59,480 bases of DNA, from positions 1-59,480 of the forward strand of contig JAECRO010000013.1 in NCBI GenBank assembly GCA_016000195.1. Direction: 5' to 3'. This document shows, in pieces, positions 29,115 through 42,064 of the stretch; positions within the stretch are counted from its first letter, which is position 1; every line of letters begins with the position of its first letter. The position numbers and the translations under genes were made by a program. The notes under the pieces were generated by a model. The model searched no databases. It saw only the letters and a list, made by a program, of their open reading frames with translations, and was not told the origin of the DNA. Source of the DNA: Burkholderiales bacterium (lineage in GTDB: Bacteria; Pseudomonadota; Gammaproteobacteria; Burkholderiales; Burkholderiaceae_C).

Positions 29115-29590
29115 CAGAGGTAGCTGACGGCCACGATCTCGTAACGCCGGATGCCGCCGGGCGCCTGCACTTCGGCGCTGTCGCCCTCGTCCTTGCCGAT
29201 CAGGGCGCGGGCAATCGGCGAGCTGATGTTGACCAGCCCCAGCTTGATGTCGGCCTCGTCCTCGCCGACGATCTGGTAAGTCACGCTTTCGCCGGTGGCT
29301 TCGTCTTCGAGCTTGACGGTCGAGCCAAAGACCACGCGTGTACCCGGCTCGAAGGTGGACGGGTCGATGATCTGGGCAGCGGACAGCTTGCCTTCGACTT
29401 CCTGGATACGGCCCTCGATAAAGCCCTGGCGGTCCTTGGCGACCTCGTACTCGGCGTTTTCGCTCAGGTCGCCCTGGGCACGCGCCTCGGAAATCGCGTT
29501 GATGACCCAGGGACGCTGAACCGTCTTGAGGTTGTGCAATTCGGCCTTCAGTTTTTCTGCGCCGCGCTTGGTGATGGGTAAGGTTGCCAT
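29114..29590 (-). CDS. greA: Transcription elongation factor GreA
   Basis: A 158-residue factor that rescues backtracked RNA polymerase by inducing transcript cleavage. The N-terminal coiled coil has the acidic tip QGDLSENAEYEVAKDRQGFI (Asp-Glu near 41-44), followed by an FKBP-like C-terminal domain (SPIARALIGKDEGDSAEV). MATLPITKRG was taken as start; an ATG five codons earlier is possible. It lies downstream of carB and is coupled to the DUF4149 gene. Confidence 0.94.
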   Translation of the reverse strand: MATLPITKRGAEKLKAELHNLKTVQRPWVINAISEARAQGDLSENAEYEVAKDRQGFIEGRIQEVEGKLSAAQIIDPSTFEPGTRVVFGSTVKLEDEATGESVTYQIVGEDEADIKLGLVNISSPIARALIGKDEGDSAEVQAPGGIRRYEIVAVSYL

Positions 29591-29602
29591 GTTTATGTCC
29601 TG

Positions 29603-29635
29603 CAAAATGCGAAACCGCCACCAGTCACCTGGCGG
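29603..29635 (-). terminator. Weak terminator-like hairpin between carB and greA
   Basis: On the minus strand CCGCCA and TGGCGG form a 6-bp stem followed by an interrupted T-run (TTTCGCATTTT). It is likely a partial attenuator rather than a full stop, letting some carAB transcription reach greA. Confidence 0.4.
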
Positions 29636-29708
29636 CGGCGTATTGAATCGACCTGAACTTTAGTTTAATGCAAGTTCGGCCGGATCGACCGGGTGTTTGG
29701 CCTGATCG

Positions 29709-32943
<3,235 letters not shown>

Positions 32944-32951
<8 letters not shown>

Positions 32952-34125
32952 TCTTCTTCTCCAGGCTTTGCTCCATCAGCGCCGTGAAGCGGTCGAACAA
33001 GTATGAAATATCGTGGGGTCCGGGCGAGGCTTCCGGGTGGCCCTGGAAGCAGAACGCCGGCTTGTCGGTGCGCGCCAGACCCTGCAGCGTGCCGTCGAAC
33101 AGGCTGATGTGCGTGGGCCGCAGGTTGGCCGGCAGCGTTGTTTCATCGACCGCGAAACCGTGGTTCTGGCTGGTGATGCTGACGCGGCCGGTGTCCAGGT
33201 CCTTGACCGGATGGTTGGCGCCGTGGTGGCCGAACTTCATCTTGAAGGTCTTGGCTCCGCCGGCCAGCGCCATGATCTGGTGGCCCAGGCAGATGCCGAA
33301 GGTCGGGATGCCGGTCTCGATCAGTTCGCGAACCGTCTCGATGGCGTAGTCGCAGGCCTGCGGATCGCCCGGGCCGTTGGCCAGGAAAATGCCGTCGGGA
33401 TTGAGCTTGAGCACGTCCGCCGCCGAAGTCTGCGCCGGCACCACCGTGATGCGCGCGCCGCGCTCGGCAAGCATGCGCAGGATGTTTTTCTTCACGCCGA
33501 AATCAAAGGCGACGACATGGAACCGGGGCGCGGTCTGTTCGCCGTAGCCCGAGCCTAGTTTCCACTCGGTCTGGGTCCAGTCGTAGGTTTCCTTGACCGA
33601 CACGACCTTGGCCAGGTCCAGGCCGTCCATGCTGGGCGCGCCCTTGGCCGTCGCCACGGCCTTGTCGATGGCCGGCTGGCTCATCGCCTCGCCGGGGGCC
33701 AAGGCCAGGATGCAGCCATTTTGCGCACCGTGGATGCGCAGGTGGCGCGTCAGCTGGCGGGTGTCAATCCCGGCAATTGCCACGATGTTTTCGCGGACCA
33801 GATACTCGGACAAAGTCATGGAAGCGCGAAAGTTCGAAGCGATCAGCGGCAAGTCCCTGATGATCAGGCCGGCGGCATGCACCTTGCCGGCTTCAACGTC
33901 TTCGGCATTGACGCCGTAATTGCCGATGTGGGGATAGGTCAGGGTGACGATCTGCTGGCAATAGCTCGGATCCGTGAGGATTTCCTGATAGCCGGTCATG
34001 GCGGTGTTGAACACCACCTCGCCGATCGTGGAGCCGGCCGCTCCAATCGAATTGCCAATAAAGACCGTGCCGTCCGCGAGCGCCAGTATGGCGGGAGGGG
34101 TATTTCCCTGTAGAGACAAAAGCAC
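32944..34125 (-). CDS. carA: Carbamoyl-phosphate synthase small subunit
   Basis: A 393-residue glutamine amidotransferase subunit that supplies ammonia to CarB. An N-terminal CPSase domain ([20 protein letters not shown]) precedes the class I amidotransferase domain with nucleophile Cys in [15 protein letters not shown] and the His-Glu pair in [13 protein letters not shown]. The GTG start ([11 protein letters not shown]) has GGAG eight bases upstream; an earlier ATG would add a 44-residue basic stretch that is not conserved. Confidence 0.95.
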
Positions 34126-34167
34126 TGGGTTCTCCGGTTGTGTACGGTTCGCCCAAGCGTGCCCAGG

Positions 34168-34188
34168 AAGCGTCTTTTTCAGACGCTT
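34168..34188. repeat. 8-bp inverted repeat upstream of carA
   Basis: AAGCGTCT and AGACGCTT enclose a TTTTC loop, about 45 bases upstream of the carA start. In the carA leader it could fold as a small hairpin, and may take part in attenuation by pyrimidines or arginine, but no U-tract or leader peptide is visible. Confidence 0.4.
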
Positions 34189-34275
34189 GCAGGCGGCTTT
34201 TGTGGATGGGGTTGGCTTATGGATGCGCTTGGGCGAAGCTGTGTTTTGAAAAGCCACCGATTATAGCTTGGCGAT

Positions 34276-35061
34276 TTATGGCCGCGTCAGCGCGCTGGCA
34301 TAGAGGCAAATGGCGGCGGCGGCGGCCACATTCAGCGATTCCTCGCCGCCCGGCTGGTCGATGCGCACCTTCAGGCGGGCGCGCGCCATCAGCTCATCGC
34401 TGACGCCCTGCCCTTCGTGGCCCATGGCCCAGGCGCAGGGCATGGGAAGCGTCTGCTGGTGCAAAAAACTGCCGTGGTGCGAACTGGTGACCACAATCGG
34501 CACCGTCAGCGCGGCCAGCGCTGCAGGCTCGACACCCTCGACCAGCCGCAGGGCAAAGTGGGCGCCCATGCCGGCGCGCAGCACCTTGGGCGACCACAGC
34601 GCGGCCGTTCCCTTGAGCGCAATGATCTGGCCAAAACCGAAGGCCGCCGCGCTGCGCAGGATGGAGCCGACATTGCCGGCATCCTGCACACGGTCCAGGA
34701 TGACCGACGCCACATCCGTCTGCAATGGCGGCGACGCAGGCAGTTCAAGCACGAAGCCCATGCGCGCCGGCGACTCCAGCCCGCTGATCTCGGGCAGCAA
34801 GGCATCGGCAATCACTATGTTTTTAATAGCAGCCTGCGCCCACTCAGCATGCGCAAGAGGCCAAAAAGACTCTGAAAACACGGCCACGACGGGTTTCAGG
34901 CCACGTGCCAGCGCGGCGCGGCACAGATGGTCGCCTTCCAGCCAGACCCGGCCCTGCTTGCGGTAAGCCGTGTTGTCCTGCGACAGCCGGCGCAAGTCCT
35001 TGACCAGCACGTTGTCGCGTGATGAAACATGCGTGACGGGAACGGAGAACCCGGCGCTCAT
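34276..35061 (-). CDS. TrmH/SpoU-family RNA 2'-O-methyltransferase
   Basis: A 261-residue enzyme. An N-terminal L30e-like RNA-binding domain ([20 protein letters not shown]) precedes a SPOUT domain with motif 1 [20 protein letters not shown] near 121, motif 2 [13 protein letters not shown] near 215 and motif 3 [13 protein letters not shown] near 241. It methylates rRNA or tRNA with SAM; the target is not evident. ATG overlaps the rnhB stop by four bases. Dispersed repeat copy 8 encodes AAIKNIVIA between the two domains. Confidence 0.85.
   Translation of the reverse strand: MSAGFSVPVTHVSSRDNVLVKDLRRLSQDNTAYRKQGRVWLEGDHLCRAALARGLKPVVAVFSESFWPLAHAEWAQAAIKNIVIADALLPEISGLESPARMGFVLELPASPPLQTDVASVILDRVQDAGNVGSILRSAAAFGFGQIIALKGTAALWSPKVLRAGMGAHFALRLVEGVEPAALAALTVPIVVTSSHHGSFLHQQTLPMPCAWAMGHEGQGVSDELMARARLKVRIDQPGGEESLNVAAAAAICLYASALTRP
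34813..34868 (+). repeat. Dispersed repeat, copy 8, inside the TrmH-type gene
   Basis: CACTATGTTTTTAATAGCAG is followed by TGCGCCCACTCAGCATGCGCA-type arms and the tail AGAGGCCAAAAA. Antisense, it encodes AQAAIKNIV near residues 75-83. Confidence 0.7.
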
Positions 35062-35684
35062 CGCAACACCCCGGCCACCGGCGCAAACGAGCGCCGGTGC
35101 TGCGGGCAGGCGCCATGCTCGCGCAAGGCAGCCAGGTGCTCGGCTGTGCCATAGCCTTTATGGCCGGCAAAACCGTACTGCGGGTACTGCAGGTGGTAGT
35201 CGCCGCACCAGCGGTCGCGGTACACCTTGGCCAGAATCGAGGCGGCCGAAATGGCGGGCACCAGCGCATCGCCCTTGACAATCGCTTCTGCCAGGATCAG
35301 CAGCCGGGGCAACTGGTTGCCATCGACCAGCACCTTCGCCGGCTTGAGGCGCAAGCCTTCCACGGCCCGCTTCATGGCGAGCAGCGTGGCCTGCAAGATA
35401 TTCAGGCGGTCAATTTCTTCCACGGTGGCCAGCGCAATCGAGCAGCACAGGGCCTTGGCCTGGATCTCGTCGTACAGCTTTTCACGCCGCAGGGCGGTGA
35501 GTTTTTTCGAATCCGCCAGACCCGCAATGGGATTGAATTCATCAAGAATGACCGCCGCCGCGACCACCGGCCCGGCCAGCGGCCCGCGTCCGGCCTCGTC
35601 AACACCCGCCATCAGCCCGGGCGCGTCCCAGGAAAAGACGGTTTGGACGGTTTGCTCAGGTTTCAAGGATTTTCTGGATTGCAT
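35058..35684 (-). CDS. rnhB: Ribonuclease HII
   Basis: A 208-residue endonuclease that removes ribonucleotides from DNA. The metal-binding DEDD residues sit in [20 protein letters not shown] (Asp and Glu near 27-28), LVDGNQ and [14 protein letters not shown]. The start MQSRKSLKP overlaps the lpxB end by 29 bases; the only in-frame Met later is inside the catalytic motif. The gene belongs to the lpx cluster, as in many Proteobacteria. Confidence 0.93.
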   Translation of the reverse strand: MQSRKSLKPEQTVQTVFSWDAPGLMAGVDEAGRGPLAGPVVAAAVILDEFNPIAGLADSKKLTALRREKLYDEIQAKALCCSIALATVEEIDRLNILQATLLAMKRAVEGLRLKPAKVLVDGNQLPRLLILAEAIVKGDALVPAISAASILAKVYRDRWCGDYHLQYPQYGFAGHKGYGTAEHLAALREHGACPQHRRSFAPVAGVLR

Positions 35685-36855
35685 CGGTGGCCAGTTGGGA
35701 CGTGTCTCGCTGCAGCAGGGCATGCAGTTGGGTGAATCGTTGTTGAACGGCGGCTATTTTTTCCGGGGCCGCCGATTTTGCATCAACCCATTGCAGCAGC
35801 GCGTCGGCCAGCGCCTGGGGCGTGGCGGCGTCCTGCAGCAGTTCGGGCACGACAAAATCCCGGCACAGGATATTGGGCAGGCCGACCCAGGGCTGCAGCT
35901 GTTTGCGCCGCATGATCTGCCACGACAGCCAGTTCATGTTGTAGGCAATCACCATCGGCCGCTTGAACAAGGCCGCTTCCAGGGTGGCGGTGCCGCTGGC
36001 AATCAGCGTGGCATCGCAGGCGGCCAGCACGGCATGGGACTGGCCCGCCACGATCTGCACATAGCTCCGAACGCCGGCTTCGTCGGCCAGCCGCTCGATC
36101 AGGCCCTTCAGCGCGGGAATCGCAGGCACTATGAATTTAATAGCTGGTTGCGCCCGCCTGACAAGCGCGGCAGCCTGAAAGAAGCGCAAAGCCAGGTACT
36201 GGATTTCGGACTTGCGGCTGCCCGGCAACATGGCGATCACCGTGTCCTGATCCTGCAAACCCAGCGCGCGCCGGGCCGCCTGGCGGTCGGGCTGCACCGG
36301 AATCACGGCGGCCAGCGGGTGGCCGACATAAGTCGCCTCAATGCCGTGCGCGGCCAGCAAGGCCGGCTCGAACGGAAAAATGCACAGCACATGGTCCACG
36401 CTGCGCCGGATTTTCTCGACCCGGTCGGCCCGCCAGGCCCAGATGGACGGGCAGACAAATTGCACGGTCTTGATGCCTTCAGCCTTTAGCGCGGCCTCCA
36501 GCCCGAGGTTGAAATCAGGCGCATCGACGCCGATGAAGAGATCGGGACGCTGGCCAGGAGCACTTGAAAGACGCTTTTTCAGCTGCTCTCGGATGGCGGC
36601 GATTTCGCGGTAGTGGCGCAGCACCTCGACATAGCCGCGAACGGCCAGTTTTTCGCTGGGCCACCAGGCGTCAAAACCCTGGCGGGTCATTTGCGGTCCG
36701 CCGATGCCGCCGGATTTCAGGCCGGGCCAGCGCGCCTTCAGGCCCTTGAGCAGCAAGCCGGCCAGCAAGTCCCCCGAGGTTTCACCCGCCACCATGGCAA
36801 TGCTGGGCGCCGCCTCTCCACGGGACGGCAGAGGAGATGGCGCCACCGGCATCAT
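35656..36855 (-). CDS. lpxB: Lipid-A-disaccharide synthase
   Basis: A 399-residue GT19 glycosyltransferase that joins UDP-diacylglucosamine and lipid X on the inner membrane. Landmarks are [20 protein letters not shown] near 18, [14 protein letters not shown] near 107, [16 protein letters not shown] near 134, [10 protein letters not shown] near 209 and [20 protein letters not shown] near 281. Dispersed repeat copy 9 encodes PAIKFIVP exactly where the family has a hydrophobic strand followed by Pro. It follows lpxA by five bases. Confidence 0.95.
   Translation of the reverse strand: MMPVAPSPLPSRGEAAPSIAMVAGETSGDLLAGLLLKGLKARWPGLKSGGIGGPQMTRQGFDAWWPSEKLAVRGYVEVLRHYREIAAIREQLKKRLSSAPGQRPDLFIGVDAPDFNLGLEAALKAEGIKTVQFVCPSIWAWRADRVEKIRRSVDHVLCIFPFEPALLAAHGIEATYVGHPLAAVIPVQPDRQAARRALGLQDQDTVIAMLPGSRKSEIQYLALRFFQAAALVRRAQPAIKFIVPAIPALKGLIERLADEAGVRSYVQIVAGQSHAVLAACDATLIASGTATLEAALFKRPMVIAYNMNWLSWQIMRRKQLQPWVGLPNILCRDFVVPELLQDAATPQALADALLQWVDAKSAAPEKIAAVQQRFTQLHALLQRDTSQLATDAIQKILET
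36127..36175 (+). repeat. Dispersed repeat, copy 9, inside lpxB
   Basis: CACTATGAATTTAATAGCTG is followed by TTGCGCCCGCC and AAGCGCGGCAGCC. Antisense, it encodes AQPAIKFIV, the strand that precedes VPAIPALKG. Confidence 0.7.
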
Positions 36856-36859
36856 CGCC

Positions 36860-37672
36860 CTAGCGAACGATACCGCGCCGGGGCGAGGTTTGCTCTAGAA
36901 ACGAGAGCATCATCTGCACGTCCGGCGTGGACTCCGGGTACTTTTCAGTCAGTTCGGCAATGCTTGCCATGGCCTGCTCCAGCGTCAGTCCGTCGCGATA
37001 CAGCGCCTTGTGCATGGCCTTGACCGCCGAAATGCGGTCTGCCGAAAAGCCGCGCCGGCGCAGGCCTTCAAAATTCATTGAACGCGCCTCGGCCGGCTGG
37101 CCCTGGCACATGACGAAGGGCGGCAGGTCGGCCACCAGTACCGAAGAGATAGCGGTGAAACTGTGCGCACCCAGGCGCACGAACTGGTGCACCCCGGTAA
37201 AGCCGCCCAGGATTACCCAGTCGCCCACCTGCACATGGCCCGCCAGCGTGGTGTTGTTGGCAAAAATCGTCTGGTTGCCCACGGTGCAGTCGTGCGCGAT
37301 ATGCACATAGGCCATGATCCAGTTGTCGTCACCCAGGCGCGTCACGCCCCGGTCGCCGGGCGAGCCGATGTTGAAGCTGCAGAACTCGCGGATGGTGTTG
37401 CGCTCGCCAATCACCAGTTCGCAGGGTTCGCCTGCGTATTTCTTGTCTTGCGGAACCGCACCCAGTGAATTGAAATGAAAAATCCGGTTGTCGCGGCCGA
37501 TGGTGGTGTGCCCTTCAATCACGCAGTGGGCGCCGATGGTGGTGCCGGCGCCCACCCTGACATGAGGACCAATCACGCTATAAGGTCCGACCGTCACCGA
37601 ACTGTCGAGTTCGGCCAGAGGATCGATCAAGGCGGTGGCATGAATGCCCGCAGGCACGACTGGCAAGTTCAT
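36860..37672 (-). CDS. lpxA: UDP-N-acetylglucosamine acyltransferase
   Basis: A 270-residue cytoplasmic trimer that catalyses the first step of lipid A synthesis, moving a hydroxyacyl chain from ACP to UDP-GlcNAc. It has a left-handed beta-helix of hexapeptide repeats ([20 protein letters not shown]). The catalytic His is in [20 protein letters not shown], near 125, and a helical C-terminal domain follows. MNLPVVPAG was chosen as start over an ATG six codons earlier, which would overlap fabZ. Confidence 0.95.
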   Translation of the reverse strand: MNLPVVPAGIHATALIDPLAELDSSVTVGPYSVIGPHVRVGAGTTIGAHCVIEGHTTIGRDNRIFHFNSLGAVPQDKKYAGEPCELVIGERNTIREFCSFNIGSPGDRGVTRLGDDNWIMAYVHIAHDCTVGNQTIFANNTTLAGHVQVGDWVILGGFTGVHQFVRLGAHSFTAISSVLVADLPPFVMCQGQPAEARSMNFEGLRRRGFSADRISAVKAMHKALYRDGLTLEQAMASIAELTEKYPESTPDVQMMLSFLEQTSPRRGIVR

Positions 37673-37682
37673 GACGGCACGC

Positions 37683-38123
37683 TCAGGCAACGGTGCGCAT
37701 GGTACACATCAGATCAGCTTCGCAGGCGATGTTCTCATCGACACGCGTCACGCCCTTGAACTTGAAGATGCCGGCTTTCATGCGAAGCAGGCTCACGTCC
37801 ATGATCATCTGGTCGCCAGGACCCACGGGGCGCTTGAACCGCGCGCCGTCAATGCCGGCAAAATAGTAAACCGTCTTGTCATCCGGCGTCACACCCAGCG
37901 TGGAAAAGCTCAGCAAGGCAGCCGCCTGCGCCATGGCCTCAATCATCAGCACACCCGGCATCACCGGATATTTGGGGAAATGACCCATGAAAAAGGGTTC
38001 GTTGATCGAGACGTTTTTAAGTGCCTTGATGCTTTTTCCGGGTTCGATTTCAAGCACGCGATCAACCAGCAGGATCGGGTAGCGATGCGGCAATAACTTG
38101 AGAATCTGGTGGATGTCCATCAT
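37683..38123 (-). CDS. fabZ: (3R)-hydroxyacyl-ACP dehydratase FabZ
   Basis: A 146-residue hot-dog-fold dehydratase of fatty acid elongation that shares hydroxyacyl-ACP with LpxA and LpxD. Catalytic His48 is in [14 protein letters not shown] and Glu62 in [27 protein letters not shown] is the family's N-terminal signature. Its ATG overlaps the lpxD stop (ATGA); a second Met follows immediately. Confidence 0.96.
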   Translation of the reverse strand: MMDIHQILKLLPHRYPILLVDRVLEIEPGKSIKALKNVSINEPFFMGHFPKYPVMPGVLMIEAMAQAAALLSFSTLGVTPDDKTVYYFAGIDGARFKRPVGPGDQMIMDVSLLRMKAGIFKFKGVTRVDENIACEADLMCTMRTVA

Positions 38124-39190
38124 GGTTTTTCTTCTTTGAGGCTGTCCTGCAATTGCAGCAGGGATTTTTCTGTCTGTTTGAGCCGTTCGCGCAAAGCGTG
38201 GAGCTGCTTGAGCGTGGCGGCATTTTTTTCCCAGGCGGCATTGTCGTCGATGGGAAAAAGGCCGGTGTAGTGGCCCGGCTTCAACAGCGACCGGGTGACG
38301 GTGGAGGCGGCTGAGACATGCACGCCATCCGCCAGGCGCAAATGGCCCAGAACAATGGCGCCGCCGCCCACCGTGCAATGCGCGCCAATCGTGGCGCTGC
38401 CGGCCACGCCCGCGCAGCCGGCCATGGCGGAGTGTTTGCCGACGCGCACGTTGTGGGCAATCTGCACCAGGTTGTCGAGCTTGACGCCGTCTTCTATTAC
38501 CGTGTCCTGCAGCGCGCCCCGGTCAATGCAGGTGTTGGCGCCGATTTCCACATCGTTGCCGATCTGCACCGCGCCGAGCTGCTCGATCTTGACCCACTGG
38601 CCGTCATGCGGCGCAAAACCAAACCCGTCGGCGCCAATCACCACGCCCGGATGAATGATGCAGCGCGCGCCGACGCGGCAGCCGTCAGCCACCGTCACAC
38701 GCGCCGAAAGCCGGCTGCCGGCGCCGATGACCGCATTGGCGCCAATGACGCAGTGCGCGGCAATGCACGCACCCGCCTCCACCACAGCGCCGGCAGCAAT
38801 GCAGACAAACGCCCCGACGGATACATCCGGTGCAAGCCTGGCTTGCGGATCAATGCATGCGCTGGGATGGATGGCGGGCGCCGGCGCCGGGGCGTGATGA
38901 CGTTTCCAGAGTTGCGTCACCAGGGCAAAGCAGTAATACGGATCATCCACCACAAGGCATGGACCGCGACTGACAGCCGCCACGCGCGCAGACGCGGCAA
39001 CAATCACGCAGCCGGCTGCGGATTGCGCCAGCTGGCTGATGTATTTGGGGTTGCTGAGAAAAGTCAGGTCGCTCGGACCGGATGCTTCCAGCGTGGACAA
39101 ACGCTCGATCCGCAACTGCGGATCGCCGACCAGCTCGGCCTGCACCTTGTCCGCCAGCAGCCTGACGATGTCGGCCAGTCTGAGCGTCAC
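38120..39190 (-). CDS. lpxD: UDP-3-O-(3-hydroxyacyl)glucosamine N-acyltransferase
   Basis: A 356-residue third enzyme of lipid A synthesis. An N-terminal uridine-binding domain ([20 protein letters not shown] near 22-41) precedes a long hexapeptide beta-helix ([20 protein letters not shown]). The catalytic His lies in [20 protein letters not shown], near 245. A C-terminal helical extension ends [13 protein letters not shown]. It is coupled to fabZ and lies 53 bases downstream of skp. Confidence 0.95.
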   Translation of the reverse strand: MTLRLADIVRLLADKVQAELVGDPQLRIERLSTLEASGPSDLTFLSNPKYISQLAQSAAGCVIVAASARVAAVSRGPCLVVDDPYYCFALVTQLWKRHHAPAPAPAIHPSACIDPQARLAPDVSVGAFVCIAAGAVVEAGACIAAHCVIGANAVIGAGSRLSARVTVADGCRVGARCIIHPGVVIGADGFGFAPHDGQWVKIEQLGAVQIGNDVEIGANTCIDRGALQDTVIEDGVKLDNLVQIAHNVRVGKHSAMAGCAGVAGSATIGAHCTVGGGAIVLGHLRLADGVHVSAASTVTRSLLKPGHYTGLFPIDDNAAWEKNAATLKQLHALRERLKQTEKSLLQLQDSLKEEKP

Positions 39191-39243
39191 GCCGAGCCTG
39201 CCTTTTCTATGCTCATGCTCATGCGCATGCCGCCCACCGGCAA

Positions 39244-39750
39244 TCAGCGGGAAGCGTTCAGCGCCTTGATCACCTTGTCAGTGATGTCATGCTTGGGATT
39301 GACATAGACCGATTCCTGCAGGATCAGGTCGTATTTTTCAGTCTCGGCCAGGTTTTTCACCACCTTGTTGGCGCGCTCGATGACCAGTTGCAGCTCTTCA
39401 TTCTTGCGGGCGCTCAGGTCTTCCTGAAATTCGCGGCGCTTGGTCTGGAAGGTGCGGTCCTGGTCAACCAGCTGGCGCTGGCGCGTGGTGCGCTGGCTCT
39501 CTGCAAGCGTCGGCGCTTCGCGTTCGAACTTGTCCGATTGCGTTTTCAACTGGGCGGCCATGTCCGTCAGTTCTTTTTCCCGCTTGCTGAATTCCTGTTC
39601 CAGTTTGCTCTGGGCAGCCTTGGCTGAATTGGCCTCGCGGAAAATGCGGTCCAGGTTGACGACGCCGACCTTGAATTCCTGCGCGCTGGCGGAAAAACCC
39701 GCTACCGCGATTACCAGGCCGAGAAGAACTTTGTTTGAGAAATTTTTCAT
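39244..39750 (-). CDS. skp: Periplasmic chaperone Skp/OmpH
   Basis: A 168-residue exported protein with a signal peptide ([20 protein letters not shown], cleavage near residue 23) and a long charged coiled coil ([20 protein letters not shown] onward), the tentacles that hold unfolded outer membrane proteins for the Bam complex. The start shares one base with the bamA stop (TAATG), so it is translated with bamA. Confidence 0.93.
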   Translation of the reverse strand: MKNFSNKVLLGLVIAVAGFSASAQEFKVGVVNLDRIFREANSAKAAQSKLEQEFSKREKELTDMAAQLKTQSDKFEREAPTLAESQRTTRQRQLVDQDRTFQTKRREFQEDLSARKNEELQLVIERANKVVKNLAETEKYDLILQESVYVNPKHDITDKVIKALNASR

Positions 39751-42050
39751 TAGAAAGATGTACCGATTTGGAATTGGAGACGTTCGATTTTATCGCTTGG
39801 CTGTTTGCGAAGCGGCACGGCATACGCAATGCGAAGCGGCCCGACTGGAGAAATCCAGCTGATGCCCAGGCCGGTAGAGGCCCTCAGTCCATCCGGGCCG
39901 CTCAGTTTGTAGCTGTCCTTGAATACGTTGCCGGCATCAACGAAACCGTATACCCGCAAGGTGCGGTCATTTCCGGCACCCGGAAATGGTGCGATCAACT
40001 CGGCATTGAGCGTCAGCTTCTTGGGCGCACCCACCGCCAGGCCCGAAGCGTCGCGGGGACCCAGAGAACCCTGCTCGAAGCCGCGCACCGAGCCCAGGCC
40101 GCCTGAGTAGTAATTCTTGAAAATCGAATAAGGTTGACCATTCAGACCCTTGCCCCAGCCGAGTTCGCCATTGAGCGCCACCGTGAACTGCTTGTTCAGG
40201 GGAATATATTGCTGAATCTGGTAGTTCGCACGAACAAACCTGATCTCGCCCGCGACGCCCCAATCGCCATAGACCCGCTGAAAGCGCCCGGCGGTAGGCA
40301 CCAATGCGCTGTCCCGGCTATCGCGCGACCACCCGACCGTCAGAGGTATGGAAGTGGTCGTGTAGCCGAACTGATCAATATAAGTCTGGTAGCTGGTGGG
40401 AAGATTTGTTCCGGGGACTATTTTCAGCGCTTCGTAACCGGTGCCGAAATACACCGTGTCCGTCTCGGTAAAGGGGACGCCAAAACGGATGCTGGCGCCT
40501 CTTGACTTGAGTTTGTAGTCGCCATCCACGCTGCTCGATGGCGTGGAAGTACGGTCATACACATCAATGCTGCGGGAAATGCCGTCCGCCGTGAAATAGG
40601 GATCAACGGTGCTCAACACCAGCTGGCGATTCGTTTTACTGGTGTTGACTTCAATGCCGAGGTAGTTGCCCGAACCAAACACATTTTCCTGCTTGACGCC
40701 GAACGTCAGGGAAAGACTGTCGGAGCTGGAGTATCCCGCGCCCAGTTGCAGATTGCCGGTTGGTTTTTCGGCCACATTCACCGTGACGTCAACCTGGTCG
40801 GATGTGCCCGTGACTTCCTGCGTCTCCACATTCACTTCGGTAAAGAAACCCAGACGGTCAACACGGTCGCGGGAAAGGCGGATTTTGTCGCCGTCATACC
40901 ATGACGACTCGAACTGGCGGAACTCGCGGCGCACGACTTCGTCGCGTGTGCGGTTGTTGCCGGCCACGTTGATGCGCCGGACATAAGCCCTGCGCGAAGG
41001 TTCTGCCTGCAGCACGTAAGCCACGCGGCTGTTGGCCCGGTCGATTTCCGGCGTGGCCTCCACCTTGGCGAAGGCAAATCCGAAAGTGCCGAAATAGTCG
41101 GTAAAGGCCTTGGTTGTCTCGGCCACCGTATCGGCGTTGTAGGGTTCGCCGGGCTTGATGGTCACCAGTGACTTGAACTCTTCTTCCTTGCCGAGGTAGT
41201 TGCCTTCGAGCTTGACGCCAGAGACAACGAAGCGCTCGCCTTCGGTGACGTTCAGGGTAATGGCAATACTCTGCTTGTCAGGGGAAATCGCCACCTGCGT
41301 GGTTTCGACCTTGAACTCAAGGTAGCCGCGCGACAGGTAATAGGAGCGCAGCGTTTCAATGTCCGCATTGAGCTTGGTGCGCGAATAGCGGTCGGATTTG
41401 GTGTACCAGCTCAGCCAGCCACCGGTGTCCAGGTCGAACAGGCTCAGCAGCGTTGATTCGCTGAAGGCCTTGTTGCCGGTGATGTGGATTTCCTTGATTT
41501 TCGCGACATCGCCTTCGGTAACGCCGAACGTCAGGTTGACGCGGTTGCGCTCAATCGGCGTCACGGTGGTGGTGATCTCGACGCCGTACAGGCTTTTGTT
41601 GATGTACTGGCGCTTGAGCTCCTGCTCGGCCTTGTCGGCAAGCGCCTTGTCAAAAGGCTGGCCATCGGCAATGCCCGCATCGCGCAGCGCCTTTTTCAGC
41701 ACTTCCTTGTCAAACTCCTTGGTGCCGACAAAGTCCACATCGGCCACGGTCGGACGCTCCTCAACAATCACGACCAGCACATCGCCGCTGACTTCAAGCC
41801 GCACATCCTTGAACAGGCCCAGGCCGAACAATGCGCGGATGGCGCTGGAGCCCTTGTCGTCGTTGTAGGTCTCACCGACGCGAAATGGCAGCGAAGCAAA
41901 GATGGTGCCAGGCTCGACGCGCTGCAGGCCCTCAACCCGGATATCCCTGACGGTAAAGGGATCGACAGCCCAGGCCGCATTGGCGAAAAACAGACCAGCG
42001 GCAATGGCGCAGACAGCACGAATTTTGAATTGATTGAATTGCTTTTGCAT
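39750..42050 (-). CDS. bamA: Outer membrane protein assembly factor BamA
   Basis: A 766-residue outer membrane protein that inserts beta-barrels. It has a signal peptide (FKIRAVCAIAAGLFFANAAW, cleavage near 29), five POTRA repeats (about 30-430; the first starts FTVRDIRVEGLQRVEPGTIF) and a 16-strand barrel ending in the C-terminal Phe of RLQFQIGTSF. The loop-6 motif appears as VRGFEQGSLGP, near 668. The length is normal. It sits between rseP and skp as in most Proteobacteria. Confidence 0.96.
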   Translation of the reverse strand: MQKQFNQFKIRAVCAIAAGLFFANAAWAVDPFTVRDIRVEGLQRVEPGTIFASLPFRVGETYNDDKGSSAIRALFGLGLFKDVRLEVSGDVLVVIVEERPTVADVDFVGTKEFDKEVLKKALRDAGIADGQPFDKALADKAEQELKRQYINKSLYGVEITTTVTPIERNRVNLTFGVTEGDVAKIKEIHITGNKAFSESTLLSLFDLDTGGWLSWYTKSDRYSRTKLNADIETLRSYYLSRGYLEFKVETTQVAISPDKQSIAITLNVTEGERFVVSGVKLEGNYLGKEEEFKSLVTIKPGEPYNADTVAETTKAFTDYFGTFGFAFAKVEATPEIDRANSRVAYVLQAEPSRRAYVRRINVAGNNRTRDEVVRREFRQFESSWYDGDKIRLSRDRVDRLGFFTEVNVETQEVTGTSDQVDVTVNVAEKPTGNLQLGAGYSSSDSLSLTFGVKQENVFGSGNYLGIEVNTSKTNRQLVLSTVDPYFTADGISRSIDVYDRTSTPSSSVDGDYKLKSRGASIRFGVPFTETDTVYFGTGYEALKIVPGTNLPTSYQTYIDQFGYTTTSIPLTVGWSRDSRDSALVPTAGRFQRVYGDWGVAGEIRFVRANYQIQQYIPLNKQFTVALNGELGWGKGLNGQPYSIFKNYYSGGLGSVRGFEQGSLGPRDASGLAVGAPKKLTLNAELIAPFPGAGNDRTLRVYGFVDAGNVFKDSYKLSGPDGLRASTGLGISWISPVGPLRIAYAVPLRKQPSDKIERLQFQIGTSF

Positions 42051-42064
42051 GAATTGGAAGGAAG

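Noticed and set aside
34168..34188. Intrinsic terminator upstream of carA
   Set aside because: The 8-bp stem has T in the loop but no T-run after either arm, so it is recorded only as an inverted repeat.
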